The notes: a model not told the origin generated them from the sequence alone. A DNA stretch of 64,000 nt from Candidatus Litorirhabdus singularis (GCF_026262625.1 NZ_SHNN01000003.1:1-64000); one strand, 5' to 3'. Positions 24,565 through 34,193 are shown, numbered from the stretch's first letter. Program-made: numbers and translations.

Positions 24565-25414
24565 AGCGGGTATTCGTCCTGGCTGCCGCAGCCTGCTGAC
24601 AGCCTCGTATTCGGTCTATTTCCAGCAGTAACTCCTGCATCGGCGGCAGGTTGAAATCGCGTTCCAGCAGGGTCGGCAGCGCGCCGCACAGGGCGTAGGC
24701 CTCATCCAGCAGTTCCCACACCGGGTCGATGACATCGGTACCGTGGGTGTCCACCTTGAGATCTTCCGCCTCGTCATAATGACCTGCTATATGGATATAG
24801 CGGGCGCGTTCCAAGGGTAACTGGCGCAAAAACTCACTGGCATCATAGCCATGATTGATGCTGTTAACGTAGACATTGTTAACGTCTAACAACAGATCAC
24901 AGTCGGCCTCAGCCAACACTGCATTAATAAACTCGGCCTCACTCATGGCCTGGTGGGGAGCTGCGTAATAGGACGCGTTCTCCAATGCTATACGTTGACC
25001 TACAATATCTTGTACCTGCCGTACCCGCTCCGCTACATGGTGCACAGCCTCTTCGGTGAACGGAATCGGTAGCAGGTCATAGAGATGGCCGTCATCGCCA
25101 CAATAGGTCAGATGCTCGCTGTACACAGGGCAGTCGTATTGACCCATGAACCCGGCAACTGCCGTTACCAGATCCACATCCAGCGGTGCAGTGCCGCCAA
25201 TGTTCAACGACACCCCATGCAGCGCTATCGGGTAGCGCTCTGCCAACTGTTGGAATTGCCGGGCGAGCCTGCCGCCCAGACCTATCCAGTTCTCCGGCGC
25301 CACTTCCATAAAGTCGATGCGGCCCGGAGAGGTATCCAACAGCGGGCCCAAAAGGGCCCGCCGTAGTCCGAGTCCAGCTCCCTGGAACCCGGTTTTTTGA
25401 TCAGTCCCGCTCAC
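24557..25414 (-). CDS. hvfB: HvfB/BufB-family MNIO RiPP maturase (DUF692)
   Basis: 285 residues. A TIM-barrel multinuclear non-heme iron oxidative enzyme of the MbnB/TglH/HvfB family. Conserved metal-ligand segments are visible in order: [56 protein letters not shown] and LERDFNLP. Known members oxidise cysteines of a precursor peptide to oxazolone/thioamide or related groups. The gene lies 51 nt downstream of a Cys-repeat precursor and overlaps hvfC. The three genes form one minus-strand operon. A fourth DoxX-type gene often seen in such loci is absent; mlaA follows instead. Confidence 0.93.
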   Translation of the reverse strand: MSGTDQKTGFQGAGLGLRRALLGPLLDTSPGRIDFMEVAPENWIGLGGRLARQFQQLAERYPIALHGVSLNIGGTAPLDVDLVTAVAGFMGQYDCPVYSEHLTYCGDDGHLYDLLPIPFTEEAVHHVAERVRQVQDIVGQRIALENASYYAAPHQAMSEAEFINAVLAEADCDLLLDVNNVYVNSINHGYDASEFLRQLPLERARYIHIAGHYDEAEDLKVDTHGTDVIDPVWELLDEAYALCGALPTLLERDFNLPPMQELLLEIDRIRGCQQAAAARTNTRYA

Positions 25415-25465
25415 AACAAACCCGTCTATTAAACCGGTTATTGCAAAACGTAACTGTTAAGGACA

Positions 25466-25849
25466 TTACTCGCCGCCACAATTGTGCTCAGCGCCAGCTT
25501 TCTTGTCGCCGCCACAATTGTTTTCACCGGCAGCTTTCTTGTCACCACCACACTTGTGTTCACCGGCAGCTTTCATGTCGCCGCCACAGGCTTGTTCACC
25601 GGCAGCTTTCTTGTCGTCGCCACACTTGTGTTCACCGGCAGCTTTCATGTTACCGCCGCACTTGGCTTCGCCACAGGCGCTTTCGCCTTTAGCTTTCTCT
25701 CCGTGGTGGCCGTAGTTAACGAGATCATAGCCTCCGCTCAGCTGGTTAGCCGCGAATGGGTTAACGTCGGCCGAAGCCAGGGGAGCAACCGCGGTTGCCA
25801 TGAATGCAGCACCTAGTGCTACTGCGAGAGGTTTTCTTGAATAGGCCAT
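25466..25849 (-). CDS. hvfA: HvfA-family Cys-repeat RiPP precursor (copper-binding type)
   Basis: 127 residues. Signal peptide 1-26 (ending ASA), then NPFAANQLSGGYDL, a leader block typical of HvfA-like peptides, then seven ExxCG motifs with Cys at 59, 64, 76, 88, 100, 112 and 124. The last six are spaced exactly 12 residues apart, embedded in GGDKKAAGE-type linkers. In Haemophilus, HvfA EGKCG motifs are converted to oxazolone/thioamide pairs that bind copper; here the motif varies (EHKCG, EQACG, ENNCG, ESACG, EAKCG). The ATG at 25849 has a perfect AGGAG 8 nt upstream. An 18-codon longer frame lacks support. Exported, so it acts in the periplasm. Confidence 0.88.
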   Translation of the reverse strand: MAYSRKPLAVALGAAFMATAVAPLASADVNPFAANQLSGGYDLVNYGHHGEKAKGESACGEAKCGGNMKAAGEHKCGDDKKAAGEQACGGDMKAAGEHKCGGDKKAAGENNCGGDKKAGAEHNCGGE

Positions 25850-26050
25850 ATTGACTCCTGAATTGTTAGTTCTAACGACTAATGTTGCGCAGAGCGGTAA
25901 CACTTAAACTCAACGTGCTAACTATGACCGGCTATCAAACCACAAGTTTCGTGATTTTCGACAAAGTTTTGCTAATTAACGAAGAAATGCTGCTTTACCT
26001 GCAGTGAAAACCAAAACGGGTCACATTTGAGCGCATAGCAGACCTATAAG

Positions 26051-29000
26051 TTAGCGAGGATTAGCAGCATCCCAGTCCAGCGCAAGTTGCCACTGCTGCT
26101 GCAGTCGTTTGGCGGAAACGGGGACACTGGTGCCCAGAGATTGCGCAAACAGCGACACTCGAAACTCCTCCAACATCCAGCGATACTGATTCAAGGGCGG
26201 GCTAATCAGTAGAGCCTGCGGATCATCTTGCAGCCGCGTCTGCAGTTGCTTAAGCCCAGGCGCCAGCATGGCCAGTTGCTGCTCATCTTTGAGCGGGCTG
26301 CTGGAATAACGTTGCAAGCGCTGCAAAATAGACTTGCAGTAACGCGGGTAGTGGCGCAGCCACTGTAGCGGCGTATCGCGCAGAAACCCGGGACAGAATA
26401 AACCGTCAACCTGCTCTATTATATCGTCGCGCAGAGTCTTCGGAATAGCAGCGGCCGGCCACAATCTGCGCGCCTCGGTCAACGGCTCCAACGCATTAAG
26501 CAACAACGACTCACACTCGTTGGCTGCGGTCACCAACTGCCCGCGTCCGGATTCGAGTGCTGCGGTGAATGCTGCTTGTTCTCGCGGGAGCTCAGCGGCA
26601 CCGAAAATGGCGTGAGCAATAGCCGCGTCAATAAGGTCTTCAAGCAGTTGCTCGCGGGTCATGCCGGCTCCGGCAATCACCAGACTGGCGGCATTACCTT
26701 TGAGCATCTGGCGCTTAATATAGCGCACCGGTTCACTGCACTGCAGGCGCGCCAGGCGAATCAAACCGAGGCGATGGGTGATCTGTGCCTGCAGCCGATA
26801 ATCGAGCAACTGCACCGCAACGCTATCGCCCTCATCCACCAGTGCGGGCCAGGATTCGATGTCCACTCCCGCCTGACGAGAGCGCCAGCGCTCCGGCAAA
26901 TCACCAATCGACCAGCGCGTGAGTCCGCTGGTAGCCGGGCTATCGACTGCTGCCACCTGCAAGCCTTGCTGAGTCAAGGGGCGGAACTGTTCAATCAGCT
27001 GCATCAGGTCACGCCCCTGCTGCAGCAACTCGCCGCCTTCATCGACGACGCGAATATTCATCCGATAGTAATCTTCCAGCGGCTGAGCCTGCCACTGCTC
27101 AGCCGCAACCTTAACACCGGACATAGCTCGTAATCGTGCCGCCAAAACCTCGCTCAGCGGCCGATCAAGCGGCGGCATATCTGCCAGAGCACGGTCAACG
27201 TGATCAGGCACGGGTACCAATTGCTTACGCACCAGCTTGGGCAGACCCTTTACCATCTGGATACACTTCTCTCGCAGCAGCCCCGGCACCAACCAGTCAA
27301 ACACATGTCGTGGCACTCGGTTCAGCAGCCCCACGGGTACTGTTACCGACACTCCATCAGCCGCATGACCTGGTTCGAAGTGATAGCTGAGCGACAAACG
27401 CAGGTCTTGCCACTCAAAATGATCCGGAAACAGGTTACCGGTGTCTTCCTGCTCTGCGCGCAGACTCAGCTGCGCACGCGTCATACGCATTTCCTGATCG
27501 GCGCCAGTGGTGCGCTTCAACCAGGACTTTAGCCGACTTAGCGTTGTTATCTCCGCCGGCAATCGCTGTTGATAGAAATCTTCCTGTACCTGCGGATCGA
27601 CCACAATGTCGCGACGACGCAGTCGCGACTCAAGTTCCTCCAGCTCCCTAACCTGCTGCTGGTTATGGCGTAAAAAAGCCGGTGGCTGACGACAACGCCC
27701 CGCTACCAATGCCTCACGTATCAGAATCTCGCGCGACTCTACTGGCTGAATTGGCCCATAGTGCACGCGCACTTTGTCCTGTACCACCAACCCAAATAAA
27801 CTGCTGCGCTGATAAGCCATCACTCGACCCTGGCGTGGCTGCCAATGGGGCTCGTAGTAATGATGTTTAAGCAGATGCGGCGCAATCGCCACACTCCAGA
27901 GCGGGTCCACCTCTGCCACGGTACGCGCGTAAACACGACTGGTCTCCACAACTTCCGCCGCCACTATCCACTTGGGCTTGCGCTTGAACTGCGAGGAACC
28001 GGGAAATATCTGGAATTTACGGTTACGGCTGCCCAGATATTCCTGGCCCTCGCTCCAGTTACCCATATTGGTCAGCAGACCGGCCAGCAATGCCTGATGC
28101 ACGCCGTTGTAGTCGGCGGGTTCCTTGTTAGTGCGCAGACCCAGTTGCCGGCAGGCAACGGTCAGCTGAAAGTGAATATCGCGCCATTCGCGCATGCGGG
28201 TAAAACCCAGAAACTCCTTTTTGCACATCTTGCGCAACTGGTTCTGGCTCAACTCTTGCCGCCGCTCTTCAAAGTAATCCCAGAGCGCAACCCAGGCAAG
28301 AAAGTCGGAGCGCTCATCTAAAAAGCGCCGGTGCTGTTGATCAGCAGCCTGCTGGTGGTCTGACGGCCGCACGCGGGGGTCCTGCACGCTGAGTCCGCTG
28401 GTGATAATAAGTACTTCACGCAGACAGCCAGCTGCGCCTGCTGCCAGCAGCATTTTGGCCAGCCGCGGGTCCACTGGTAGATCCGACATCTGGCGGCCAG
28501 GCTGCAGTAGCTTGCCGCGCAAATCTACGGCACCCAGTTCTTCCAATAACTTGTAGCCGTCTCGCACCAGACGTCGATCTGGCGCATTGATAAACGGAAA
28601 GTGCTCTACCTCGCCTAAGCGCAGTCGCAGCATTTGCAGCACCACCGAAGCCAGATTGGTGCGCTGAATCTCGGGCTCAGTGAACTCGGGACGACTATCA
28701 AAGTCCTGTTCGCTGTATAGGCGCAGGCAGACGCCTGCGGCGATCCGACCGCAACGGCCCTGGCGCTGATTGGCACTGGCGCGAGAAATAGCCTCTACCG
28801 GCAAACGCTGTACCTGACTCTGATAGCTATAGCGACTAATGCGGGCATAGCCAGGGTCAATCACAAAGCGGATACCCGGCACGGTCAATGAGGTCTCTGC
28901 CACGTTGGTCGCCAGCACAATGCGCAATCCGCGCCCGGAGGGTTCAAATACCCGCTGCTGCTCCGCCGTAGATAAGCGTGAATACAGCGGTAATACCTGC

Positions 29001-29788
29001 AAATCGTTGTGTTGAACGCCGCGCAGCATCTTCGACAGTTCACGGATCTCACGTTCGCCGCTGAGAAACACCAGCATATCGCCGGGCGTACCGTATTCGC
29101 GGGCCAGAATCCGCTCGACGGCGTCGACTATCCGCGAGTTGAGATCGAAATCGTCCTCCCCCGGCTCGAGATAGTGGGTTTGTACCGGGTGATTACGTCC
29201 CGAGACTTCTATGACCGGCGCATCGCCAAAATGCTTCGAGAAACTATCAACGTCGATGGTTGCCGAGGTGATAATCAACTTAAGATCGGGACGCCGCGGC
29301 AACAGACGTTTCAGATAACCGAGCATGAAGTCGATATTGAGACTGCGCTCATGCGCCTCGTCGATAATAATCGTGTCGTATCGCTTTAGTTCGCGGTCGC
29401 GCTGAATTTCCGCCAGCAAAATACCGTCGGTCATCAGTTTGATCTGGGTCTGCTCGCCGACCTGCTCATTAAAGCGGACCTGGTAACCCACCAGCTCGCC
29501 CAATTGGGTGCCGGTCTCTGCAGCTATTCGCTGCGCTACCGTACGCGCCGCTAGTCGACGTGGCTGGGTGTGCCCGATCAGTCCATTAACACCCCGCCCT
29601 ACCTGCAGGCATATTTTAGGTAACTGAGTGGTCTTACCGGAGCCGGTCTCGCCCGCCAGAATAACCACCTGATGCGCGGCAATAGCGGCGGCTATTTCAT
29701 CGCGCCGCTCGACCACGGGGAGCTCAGCCGGAAAATTCAGCTGTGTTAGATCAAAAACTGGAGTGCTTTCACCCGCAGTGGTTTCCAT
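26051..29788 (-). CDS. hrpA: ATP-dependent RNA helicase HrpA
   Basis: 1245 residues, a DEAH-box helicase of near full HrpA length. Walker A GETGSGKTT is near residues 47-55 and the DEAH box is in IIIDEAHERS near 143. SAT, the helicase C domain, and a QRQGRCGR arginine-finger segment follow. The HA2 and OB-fold domains and the long HrpA-specific C-terminal region (DUF3418) complete it. It unwinds RNA in the cytoplasm and has been linked to mRNA processing and ribosome rescue. Monocistronic by layout. Confidence 0.96.
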   Translation of the reverse strand: METTAGESTPVFDLTQLNFPAELPVVERRDEIAAAIAAHQVVILAGETGSGKTTQLPKICLQVGRGVNGLIGHTQPRRLAARTVAQRIAAETGTQLGELVGYQVRFNEQVGEQTQIKLMTDGILLAEIQRDRELKRYDTIIIDEAHERSLNIDFMLGYLKRLLPRRPDLKLIITSATIDVDSFSKHFGDAPVIEVSGRNHPVQTHYLEPGEDDFDLNSRIVDAVERILAREYGTPGDMLVFLSGEREIRELSKMLRGVQHNDLQVLPLYSRLSTAEQQRVFEPSGRGLRIVLATNVAETSLTVPGIRFVIDPGYARISRYSYQSQVQRLPVEAISRASANQRQGRCGRIAAGVCLRLYSEQDFDSRPEFTEPEIQRTNLASVVLQMLRLRLGEVEHFPFINAPDRRLVRDGYKLLEELGAVDLRGKLLQPGRQMSDLPVDPRLAKMLLAAGAAGCLREVLIITSGLSVQDPRVRPSDHQQAADQQHRRFLDERSDFLAWVALWDYFEERRQELSQNQLRKMCKKEFLGFTRMREWRDIHFQLTVACRQLGLRTNKEPADYNGVHQALLAGLLTNMGNWSEGQEYLGSRNRKFQIFPGSSQFKRKPKWIVAAEVVETSRVYARTVAEVDPLWSVAIAPHLLKHHYYEPHWQPRQGRVMAYQRSSLFGLVVQDKVRVHYGPIQPVESREILIREALVAGRCRQPPAFLRHNQQQVRELEELESRLRRRDIVVDPQVQEDFYQQRLPAEITTLSRLKSWLKRTTGADQEMRMTRAQLSLRAEQEDTGNLFPDHFEWQDLRLSLSYHFEPGHAADGVSVTVPVGLLNRVPRHVFDWLVPGLLREKCIQMVKGLPKLVRKQLVPVPDHVDRALADMPPLDRPLSEVLAARLRAMSGVKVAAEQWQAQPLEDYYRMNIRVVDEGGELLQQGRDLMQLIEQFRPLTQQGLQVAAVDSPATSGLTRWSIGDLPERWRSRQAGVDIESWPALVDEGDSVAVQLLDYRLQAQITHRLGLIRLARLQCSEPVRYIKRQMLKGNAASLVIAGAGMTREQLLEDLIDAAIAHAIFGAAELPREQAAFTAALESGRGQLVTAANECESLLLNALEPLTEARRLWPAAAIPKTLRDDIIEQVDGLFCPGFLRDTPLQWLRHYPRYCKSILQRLQRYSSSPLKDEQQLAMLAPGLKQLQTRLQDDPQALLISPPLNQYRWMLEEFRVSLFAQSLGTSVPVSAKRLQQQWQLALDWDAANPR

Positions 29789-29865
29789 TTGCTGTGCCCA
29801 TTACTCCGCTTAGCGACATGAATAGATTACAATGCCGCAAAACTTAAAACGGGAGAGTATAAACC

Positions 29866-30342
29866 ATGAGCCAACTCAGTAACTTCAGCTACGACGAAAT
29901 AACTATCGGGCAAACCGCCAGCTATAGCAAACAGATCGGCGAAGAAGATATCCAACTGTTTGCCGCCGTGTCCGGAGACGTGAATCCAGTGCATCTGGAT
30001 GCCGAATTTGCCGCTACCACCCAGTTTGGCGAGCGAATCGCCCATGGCGCCCTGACTGGAGCCATCGTGTCTGCGGCGATAGCCTTGGAATTACCAGGTC
30101 CGGGCACCATTTACCTGAGCCAGAGCCTGCGCTTTCGTCTGCCGGTGAAGATCGGAGATACCATTACCATCCAACTGGAAGTGACGGAAAAGCGCGATGA
30201 CAAGAAGTTTGTCACATTGCAGTGCACAGCTGTTAACCAGACTGGCAAGACCGTTGCCAGTGGCGTGGCTGAGGTCATGGCTCCCAGCGAGAAGATGACG
30301 CTGGCACGGCCTCCGTTGCCGCAGGTTAAAATCGTCTCGTAA
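29866..30342 (+). CDS. MaoC-like (R)-specific enoyl-CoA hydratase
   Basis: 158 residues of hot-dog fold. The hydratase motif is present: an aspartate and histidine in SGDVNPVHLD, then IAHGAL. This matches PhaJ-type enzymes that hydrate trans-2-enoyl-CoA to (R)-3-hydroxyacyl-CoA, feeding PHA or fatty-acid routes. The ATG at 29866 has GGGAGAG upstream. No PHA synthase is in the window, so the pathway is open. The gene ends just before a palindromic repeat and an SDR gene on the same strand. Confidence 0.9.
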   Translation: MSQLSNFSYDEITIGQTASYSKQIGEEDIQLFAAVSGDVNPVHLDAEFAATTQFGERIAHGALTGAIVSAAIALELPGPGTIYLSQSLRFRLPVKIGDTITIQLEVTEKRDDKKFVTLQCTAVNQTGKTVASGVAEVMAPSEKMTLARPPLPQVKIVS

Positions 30343-30355
30343 TGGTGGGCTTATT

Positions 30356-30373
30356 GTCCGAATGAATTCGGAC
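30356..30373. repeat. Dispersed GAAT..ATTC palindrome (REP-like)
   Basis: GTCCGAAT-GA-ATTCGGAC is a perfect 8-bp stem with a two-base turn, 14 nt after the MaoC stop and followed by CCCA. No T-run follows. Same family as 369-394 and 33626-33643. Confidence 0.65.
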
Positions 30374-30424
30374 CCATAGATTGTGGCAGGATCGCGTTAT
30401 TACAAACAGTATGAGACATTATTC

Positions 30425-31252
30425 ATGAACACTCTGGAAGGGAAAGTTGTCGCGCTTACCGGCGCTGCTTCGGGCATTGGACGCTGTCTGGCCATTGAAC
30501 TCGCCGAAAAAGGCAGCCATCTTGCCATCGCTGATGTCGATGAACAGGGTCTACAGCAAACACTGGAGCTGCTGCCGAAGGAGGCAAAGGCCAGTTTACA
30601 TATCGTAGACGTCTCCAACCGTGAGCGCGTTTATAGTTGGGCAGATGAAGTGGTAAAAGAGCATGGGCACGTAGACTGCATTATTAACAATGCGGGTGTT
30701 GCATCCTCAATGACCATCGAGGATATAAGCTATGAAGATTTTGAATGGGTCTTTGATATCGTATTCTACGGCGTGCTTTATGGTACCAAGGCTTTCTTAC
30801 CCTATTTAAAGCAGCGGCCTGACGCCCATATCGTGAACATATCAAGCGTCAACGGCTTCTTCCCCTTCCCCACGAATGGGCCCTACAATTGTGCCAAGCA
30901 CGCTGTAAAAGCACTGAACCAGACCCTACTTCAGGAACTGCGTCATACGTCTGTCAATGTAACCTCTGTTCACCCTGGCGGCATAAAAACCAATATTGTT
31001 CGTAACTCGAGGTTTGCAGAGGGCACTGAATCTGGAGAAGCAGCGCAGAAAAAAATCGAAGGGTTTGATCGAATGGCTGGTACAACACCTGAAAAAGCCG
31101 CCAGTATTATTATCAAAGGTATGCTCAAAAACCGTAAGCGACAGCTCGTCGGTGTTGATGCGGTGATTATCGATCTTCTGGTTCGCTTAATGCCGCAGGG
31201 GTTTTCTGACTTGGTCGGTTTGCGTCATGATCGGGCCGTTGCCGAAAACTAG
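30425..31252 (+). CDS. Short-chain dehydrogenase/reductase
   Basis: 275 residues from the ATG at 30425. Motifs are canonical: TGAASGIG for NAD(P) binding, NNAG, catalytic Ser in NISSVNG, and YNCAK with the Tyr/Lys pair. The C-terminal extension (about 45 residues, basic) could contact the membrane. Resembles classical SDRs acting on alcohols or lipids. Substrate unknown. It is flanked by dispersed palindromes on both sides. Codon use and AT content here are somewhat higher than in the neighbouring hrpA and mnmC. Confidence 0.88.
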   Translation: MNTLEGKVVALTGAASGIGRCLAIELAEKGSHLAIADVDEQGLQQTLELLPKEAKASLHIVDVSNRERVYSWADEVVKEHGHVDCIINNAGVASSMTIEDISYEDFEWVFDIVFYGVLYGTKAFLPYLKQRPDAHIVNISSVNGFFPFPTNGPYNCAKHAVKALNQTLLQELRHTSVNVTSVHPGGIKTNIVRNSRFAEGTESGEAAQKKIEGFDRMAGTTPEKAASIIIKGMLKNRKRQLVGVDAVIIDLLVRLMPQGFSDLVGLRHDRAVAEN

Positions 31253-31260
31253 GCAAAAAC

Positions 31261-31283
31261 TGTAGGACAGCATTCATTCTGCC
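31261..31283. repeat. Decayed copy of the GAAT..ATTC palindrome
   Basis: TGTAGGACAGCATTCATTCTGCC resembles the copy at 33672-33694 (TGTGGGGCAGAATTTATTCTGCC), with mismatches in the left arm, and follows the SDR stop by 8 nt. Low confidence because the stem is imperfect. Confidence 0.4.
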
Positions 31284-31433
31284 GTTTTGATCGCACGCGC
31301 CAGTCTTGCAGCTTTGGGGACCTCGGGCGTCTTTATAAAAATGATCAAGCATGCAATAGAGGCTCGGGCTCAGATTGGTCTATTAGGGCTTTTACACCTA
31401 CACTTTAAGAACAACACTATAAAGGTGAGTGCG

Positions 31434-32969
31434 GTGCTTAAACTAATTCAAATACTCGCGTTGGCAGCTTTGGCAGCTGGCTGCTCCACGGTCGACTTTG
31501 ATTACCCTAAACCCGAATCAAGTGCACTGTCTGAAACTCAGGATACCTATTTGGCAAAACACTTTCGAGGTGCCGGAGATTCCTACCCGGAGGATTACGC
31601 GGGATTTCAGACTCTGAGCGACGGCATTGAAGCATTATCTGTTCGCCTCGCGCTGGCAGATCTCGCTGAGAAATCCATAGATGCTCAGTACTACCTGTTG
31701 AAAAAGGACGTTACAGGCAAGGCATTTGTCTTATCGCTACTGCGGGCGGCCGACCGGGGAGTGCGTGTTCGTTTGCTGCTGGACGATATGTTCACTGGCG
31801 GCTATGACGCCGGACTGGCGGGTCTAGACTCACACCCCAATATAGAAATTAGAATATTCAACCCGTTTGCTAGTAGGTCTGCCCGTTTCTGGGATGGCAT
31901 TACTGGTTTTAGCCGTATCAATCGGCGCATGCACAATAAGTCTTTTACTATCGATAATCAGGTAACACTTATTGGTGGGCGAAATATAGCTGATGAATAT
32001 TTCGGGGCCCGAAAAGACGCAAAATTCGGAGATCTTGACGTACTCGGGATCGGCCCGGTGGTGCAGGATGTTTCCAGTATGTTTGACACCTACTGGAAGC
32101 ACGAGCGCTCTGCCGCGATCAATGCGTTTGCCAAAATGCCGGAAGATCCCGCTATCGAGCTTGAGAGACTACGTAAGGCGTTTACGCAGGCTGAAAAGGA
32201 AATTATGACAACCCGGTACGCTGCTGCTGTCACCGAAAGTATCATCACTTCTGCCCAAGGCGAATTGGGCATGTTTACCTGGGCGCCATATCAGCTGGCT
32301 GTAGATTCACCAGACAAGAGTATCAGCAGCAAATCCGCTACCGCGGCGTCAATTACAACACCACTGCTCGAGTCCATATTGGCGGCAAAAAAGGAGGTTC
32401 TTATTATTTCACCCTACTTCGTACCCGGGAAATCAGGTGTGGAAGCTTTAGTTAAACTACAAGAAAGCGGCATTGCCGTAACGATCATCACCAACTCTCT
32501 GGCCGCAAATAATCAAATCATGGTGCATGGCGGCTATGCGCCATCGCGAAAACCGCTTCTTCAGGCGGGCATTAAAATCTATGAAGTTCGCGCAGATGCG
32601 ACTATTGCCGGTTCAGAAATTGTAGCGGCGGACGATGCCAAAACCACTCTGCACACTAAAGCCTTTGCTGTCGATCGAAAAGAGGCGTTCATCGGATCAT
32701 TCAACTTTGACCCGCGCTCAGCAAACATTAACACCGAGCTCGGGGTCATCATTCGTTCTGAGAAGATTGCGACAGAGATTGCCGTCTTAATAGAAGAAAA
32801 AGCGCCGGCTGGAGCTTTCGAGGTGTTCCTCAACGACGACAATAAACTGCGCTGGCGCGGCCTGGACAATGGGGTAGACGTTGTTCTGGACAAAGAGCCA
32901 CAGAGCACTCAGTGGCAACGCTTTCAGGCTGGCTTCTATCGGATTTTGCCCATAGACAGCCAACTGTAG
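31434..32969 (+). CDS. Phospholipase D-family lipoprotein (ClsC/YmdC-like)
   Basis: 511 residues. The GTG at 31434 is chosen because AAGGTGAG lies just upstream and it yields a compact lipoprotein signal ending LAAGC. Two HKD motifs are visible: HNKSFTIDN followed by GGRN in the first half, and HTKAFAVD followed by GSFNFDPRS in the second. The layout matches YmdC/cardiolipin synthase C-like proteins, which exchange phosphatidyl groups at the membrane. The lipid anchor suggests action on the periplasmic side. Its usual partner of the YmdB type is not present. A periplasmic phospholipase role is the alternative. Confidence 0.87.
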   Translation: MLKLIQILALAALAAGCSTVDFDYPKPESSALSETQDTYLAKHFRGAGDSYPEDYAGFQTLSDGIEALSVRLALADLAEKSIDAQYYLLKKDVTGKAFVLSLLRAADRGVRVRLLLDDMFTGGYDAGLAGLDSHPNIEIRIFNPFASRSARFWDGITGFSRINRRMHNKSFTIDNQVTLIGGRNIADEYFGARKDAKFGDLDVLGIGPVVQDVSSMFDTYWKHERSAAINAFAKMPEDPAIELERLRKAFTQAEKEIMTTRYAAAVTESIITSAQGELGMFTWAPYQLAVDSPDKSISSKSATAASITTPLLESILAAKKEVLIISPYFVPGKSGVEALVKLQESGIAVTIITNSLAANNQIMVHGGYAPSRKPLLQAGIKIYEVRADATIAGSEIVAADDAKTTLHTKAFAVDRKEAFIGSFNFDPRSANINTELGVIIRSEKIATEIAVLIEEKAPAGAFEVFLNDDNKLRWRGLDNGVDVVLDKEPQSTQWQRFQAGFYRILPIDSQL

Positions 32970-33131
32970 GGCATTGCGGCAGCGACAGGTATACGCGTCA
33001 GAGATTTGCCGATTCGATCATAGCTGAGATTTTGGCTGCCTCAGACTGCGGGGCGCCTGACACTATTCGTCCCTATCGGTTAGACTCTCCGGCCTTGAAT
33101 CTTTGGGCTACCACGCCTGAGCGCTCCTAAT

Positions 33132-33635
33132 ATGTCCGACTTTGTTCTTTCTCAGATACTGGTGGGAATAACGTTTTTCTTCAGTACCGTGAGCTTTCAG
33201 TTTCGCGATCAACGAGCTGTAAAGCTGTGTCTGGTGATTGGCTGTGTGTTCCTGGCGGCCCATTTTTATCTGCTAGAAGCCTATACGGCGGCGGTAACCA
33301 CCACTATTGCTGCGGTGCGCTTTACAGTGTCTATGTACTGGCGTGATGACAGGCTGTTTTACCTGTTTTTTGCCATGGTATTGGTCAATGCGGTGCTCAC
33401 GTATAGCGGTTTGCTTACTGTGCTTGCCACCATCGCCACTGGGCTCTCCACCTGGGCCGCGTTCAGGCATTCGGATAAGCAATTCCGTATGTTTATGATG
33501 GCCGCATCCTCGGTGATGATGATTCACAATATTCTGGTGGGCACGCCAATAGCGGTGCTGATGGAGGTGTTCTTTATCGGCAGTAATCTGATTGCTTATC
33601 GGCGCCTTTATAGGCGGCGGGGTTTGTCCGAATGA
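33132..33635 (+). CDS. YgjV-family inner-membrane protein
   Basis: 167 residues with about five hydrophobic helices. Matches the YgjV family: the early FFFSTVSFQFRDQR and the late VEVFFIGSNLIAYRRLYRRR type segments. No biochemical role is established for the family. The stop codon TGA lies inside a dispersed palindrome (33626-33643), so the last three codons are contributed by that repeat. Confidence 0.75.
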   Translation: MSDFVLSQILVGITFFFSTVSFQFRDQRAVKLCLVIGCVFLAAHFYLLEAYTAAVTTTIAAVRFTVSMYWRDDRLFYLFFAMVLVNAVLTYSGLLTVLATIATGLSTWAAFRHSDKQFRMFMMAASSVMMIHNILVGTPIAVLMEVFFIGSNLIAYRRLYRRRGLSE

Positions 33636-33694
33636 TTTCGGACCCACGGATGGTACAGACCACCCACCTCTTGTGGGGCAGAATTTATTCTGCC
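33626..33694. repeat. Pair of GAAT..ATTC palindromes (REP-like doublet)
   Basis: GTCCGAAT-GA-TTTCGGAC (33626-33643) is followed 33 nt later by a perfect GGCAGAAT-TT-ATTCTGCC hairpin (33677-33694), each next to a TGGG/CCCA-type flank. The doublet lies between convergent genes, and its left arm contains the ygjV stop codon. Confidence 0.7.
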
Positions 33695-33710
33695 AATAGC
33701 TGCAAGCTGT

Positions 33711-34193
33711 TTAGGAGCCTGCTGGCTGCTCAAGGAATTGGGCGGGGTCCATGTACTGCAGTTTTAGCAGTACGGTGCCAGGAACATCTGTTGTAGAGGC
33801 CAGCATCATTGCGTTGAGCTCACCCTCCTCCTCGGTAAACCCGGGTATACCAAACAGAACGGCGGAACTGTCCTGATCTTTGAAAGTGGTCAACTGCTTT
33901 TCATCACGCAACAAGTCACTGACTGACGCAACCAGTGACTGCACACTGGCACGGAACGAACCAAAATTGAGTTTGCCGCGAAATTCACTGTGGTCCAGCA
34001 TCAAATCAAAGCGTGATTCCGAGCCATCTTCCATGCGCAAGGTGATCAACGCCACCCGCTTTTTGTCCATCAGGGCATTGAATATATTCTTTGCCGAGGT
34101 GCGCTGGGCTTCCAGCAAGGACTGGTGAATGACGTTATTGGCGACCGTCAGGAATTTTTCCTGCGGCATACTGTGCTGTTCATATTGGCTCAT
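33711..34193 (-). CDS. Uncharacterised 160-residue protein
   Basis: I do not recognise the family. It is a soluble, mixed alpha/beta protein of 160 residues with no signal peptide, a helical N-terminus (EKFLTVANNVIHQSLLEAQR) and a strand-rich middle (VALITLRMEDGSESRFDLML). The ATG at 34193 is chosen because upstream in-frame sequence is Arg-rich and runs into the divergent mnmC. It is transcribed divergently from mnmC across 131 nt. Coding character is good, with synonymous-looking third positions. Confidence 0.65.
   Translation of the reverse strand: MSQYEQHSMPQEKFLTVANNVIHQSLLEAQRTSAKNIFNALMDKKRVALITLRMEDGSESRFDLMLDHSEFRGKLNFGSFRASVQSLVASVSDLLRDEKQLTTFKDQDSSAVLFGIPGFTEEEGELNAMMLASTTDVPGTVLLKLQYMDPAQFLEQPAGS

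Noticed and set aside
25441-25816. Repetitive Cys/His-rich or Phe-rich frames on the plus strand
   Set aside because: They are the antisense reading of the hvfA repeats; signal peptide, RBS and ExxCG motifs all support the minus strand.
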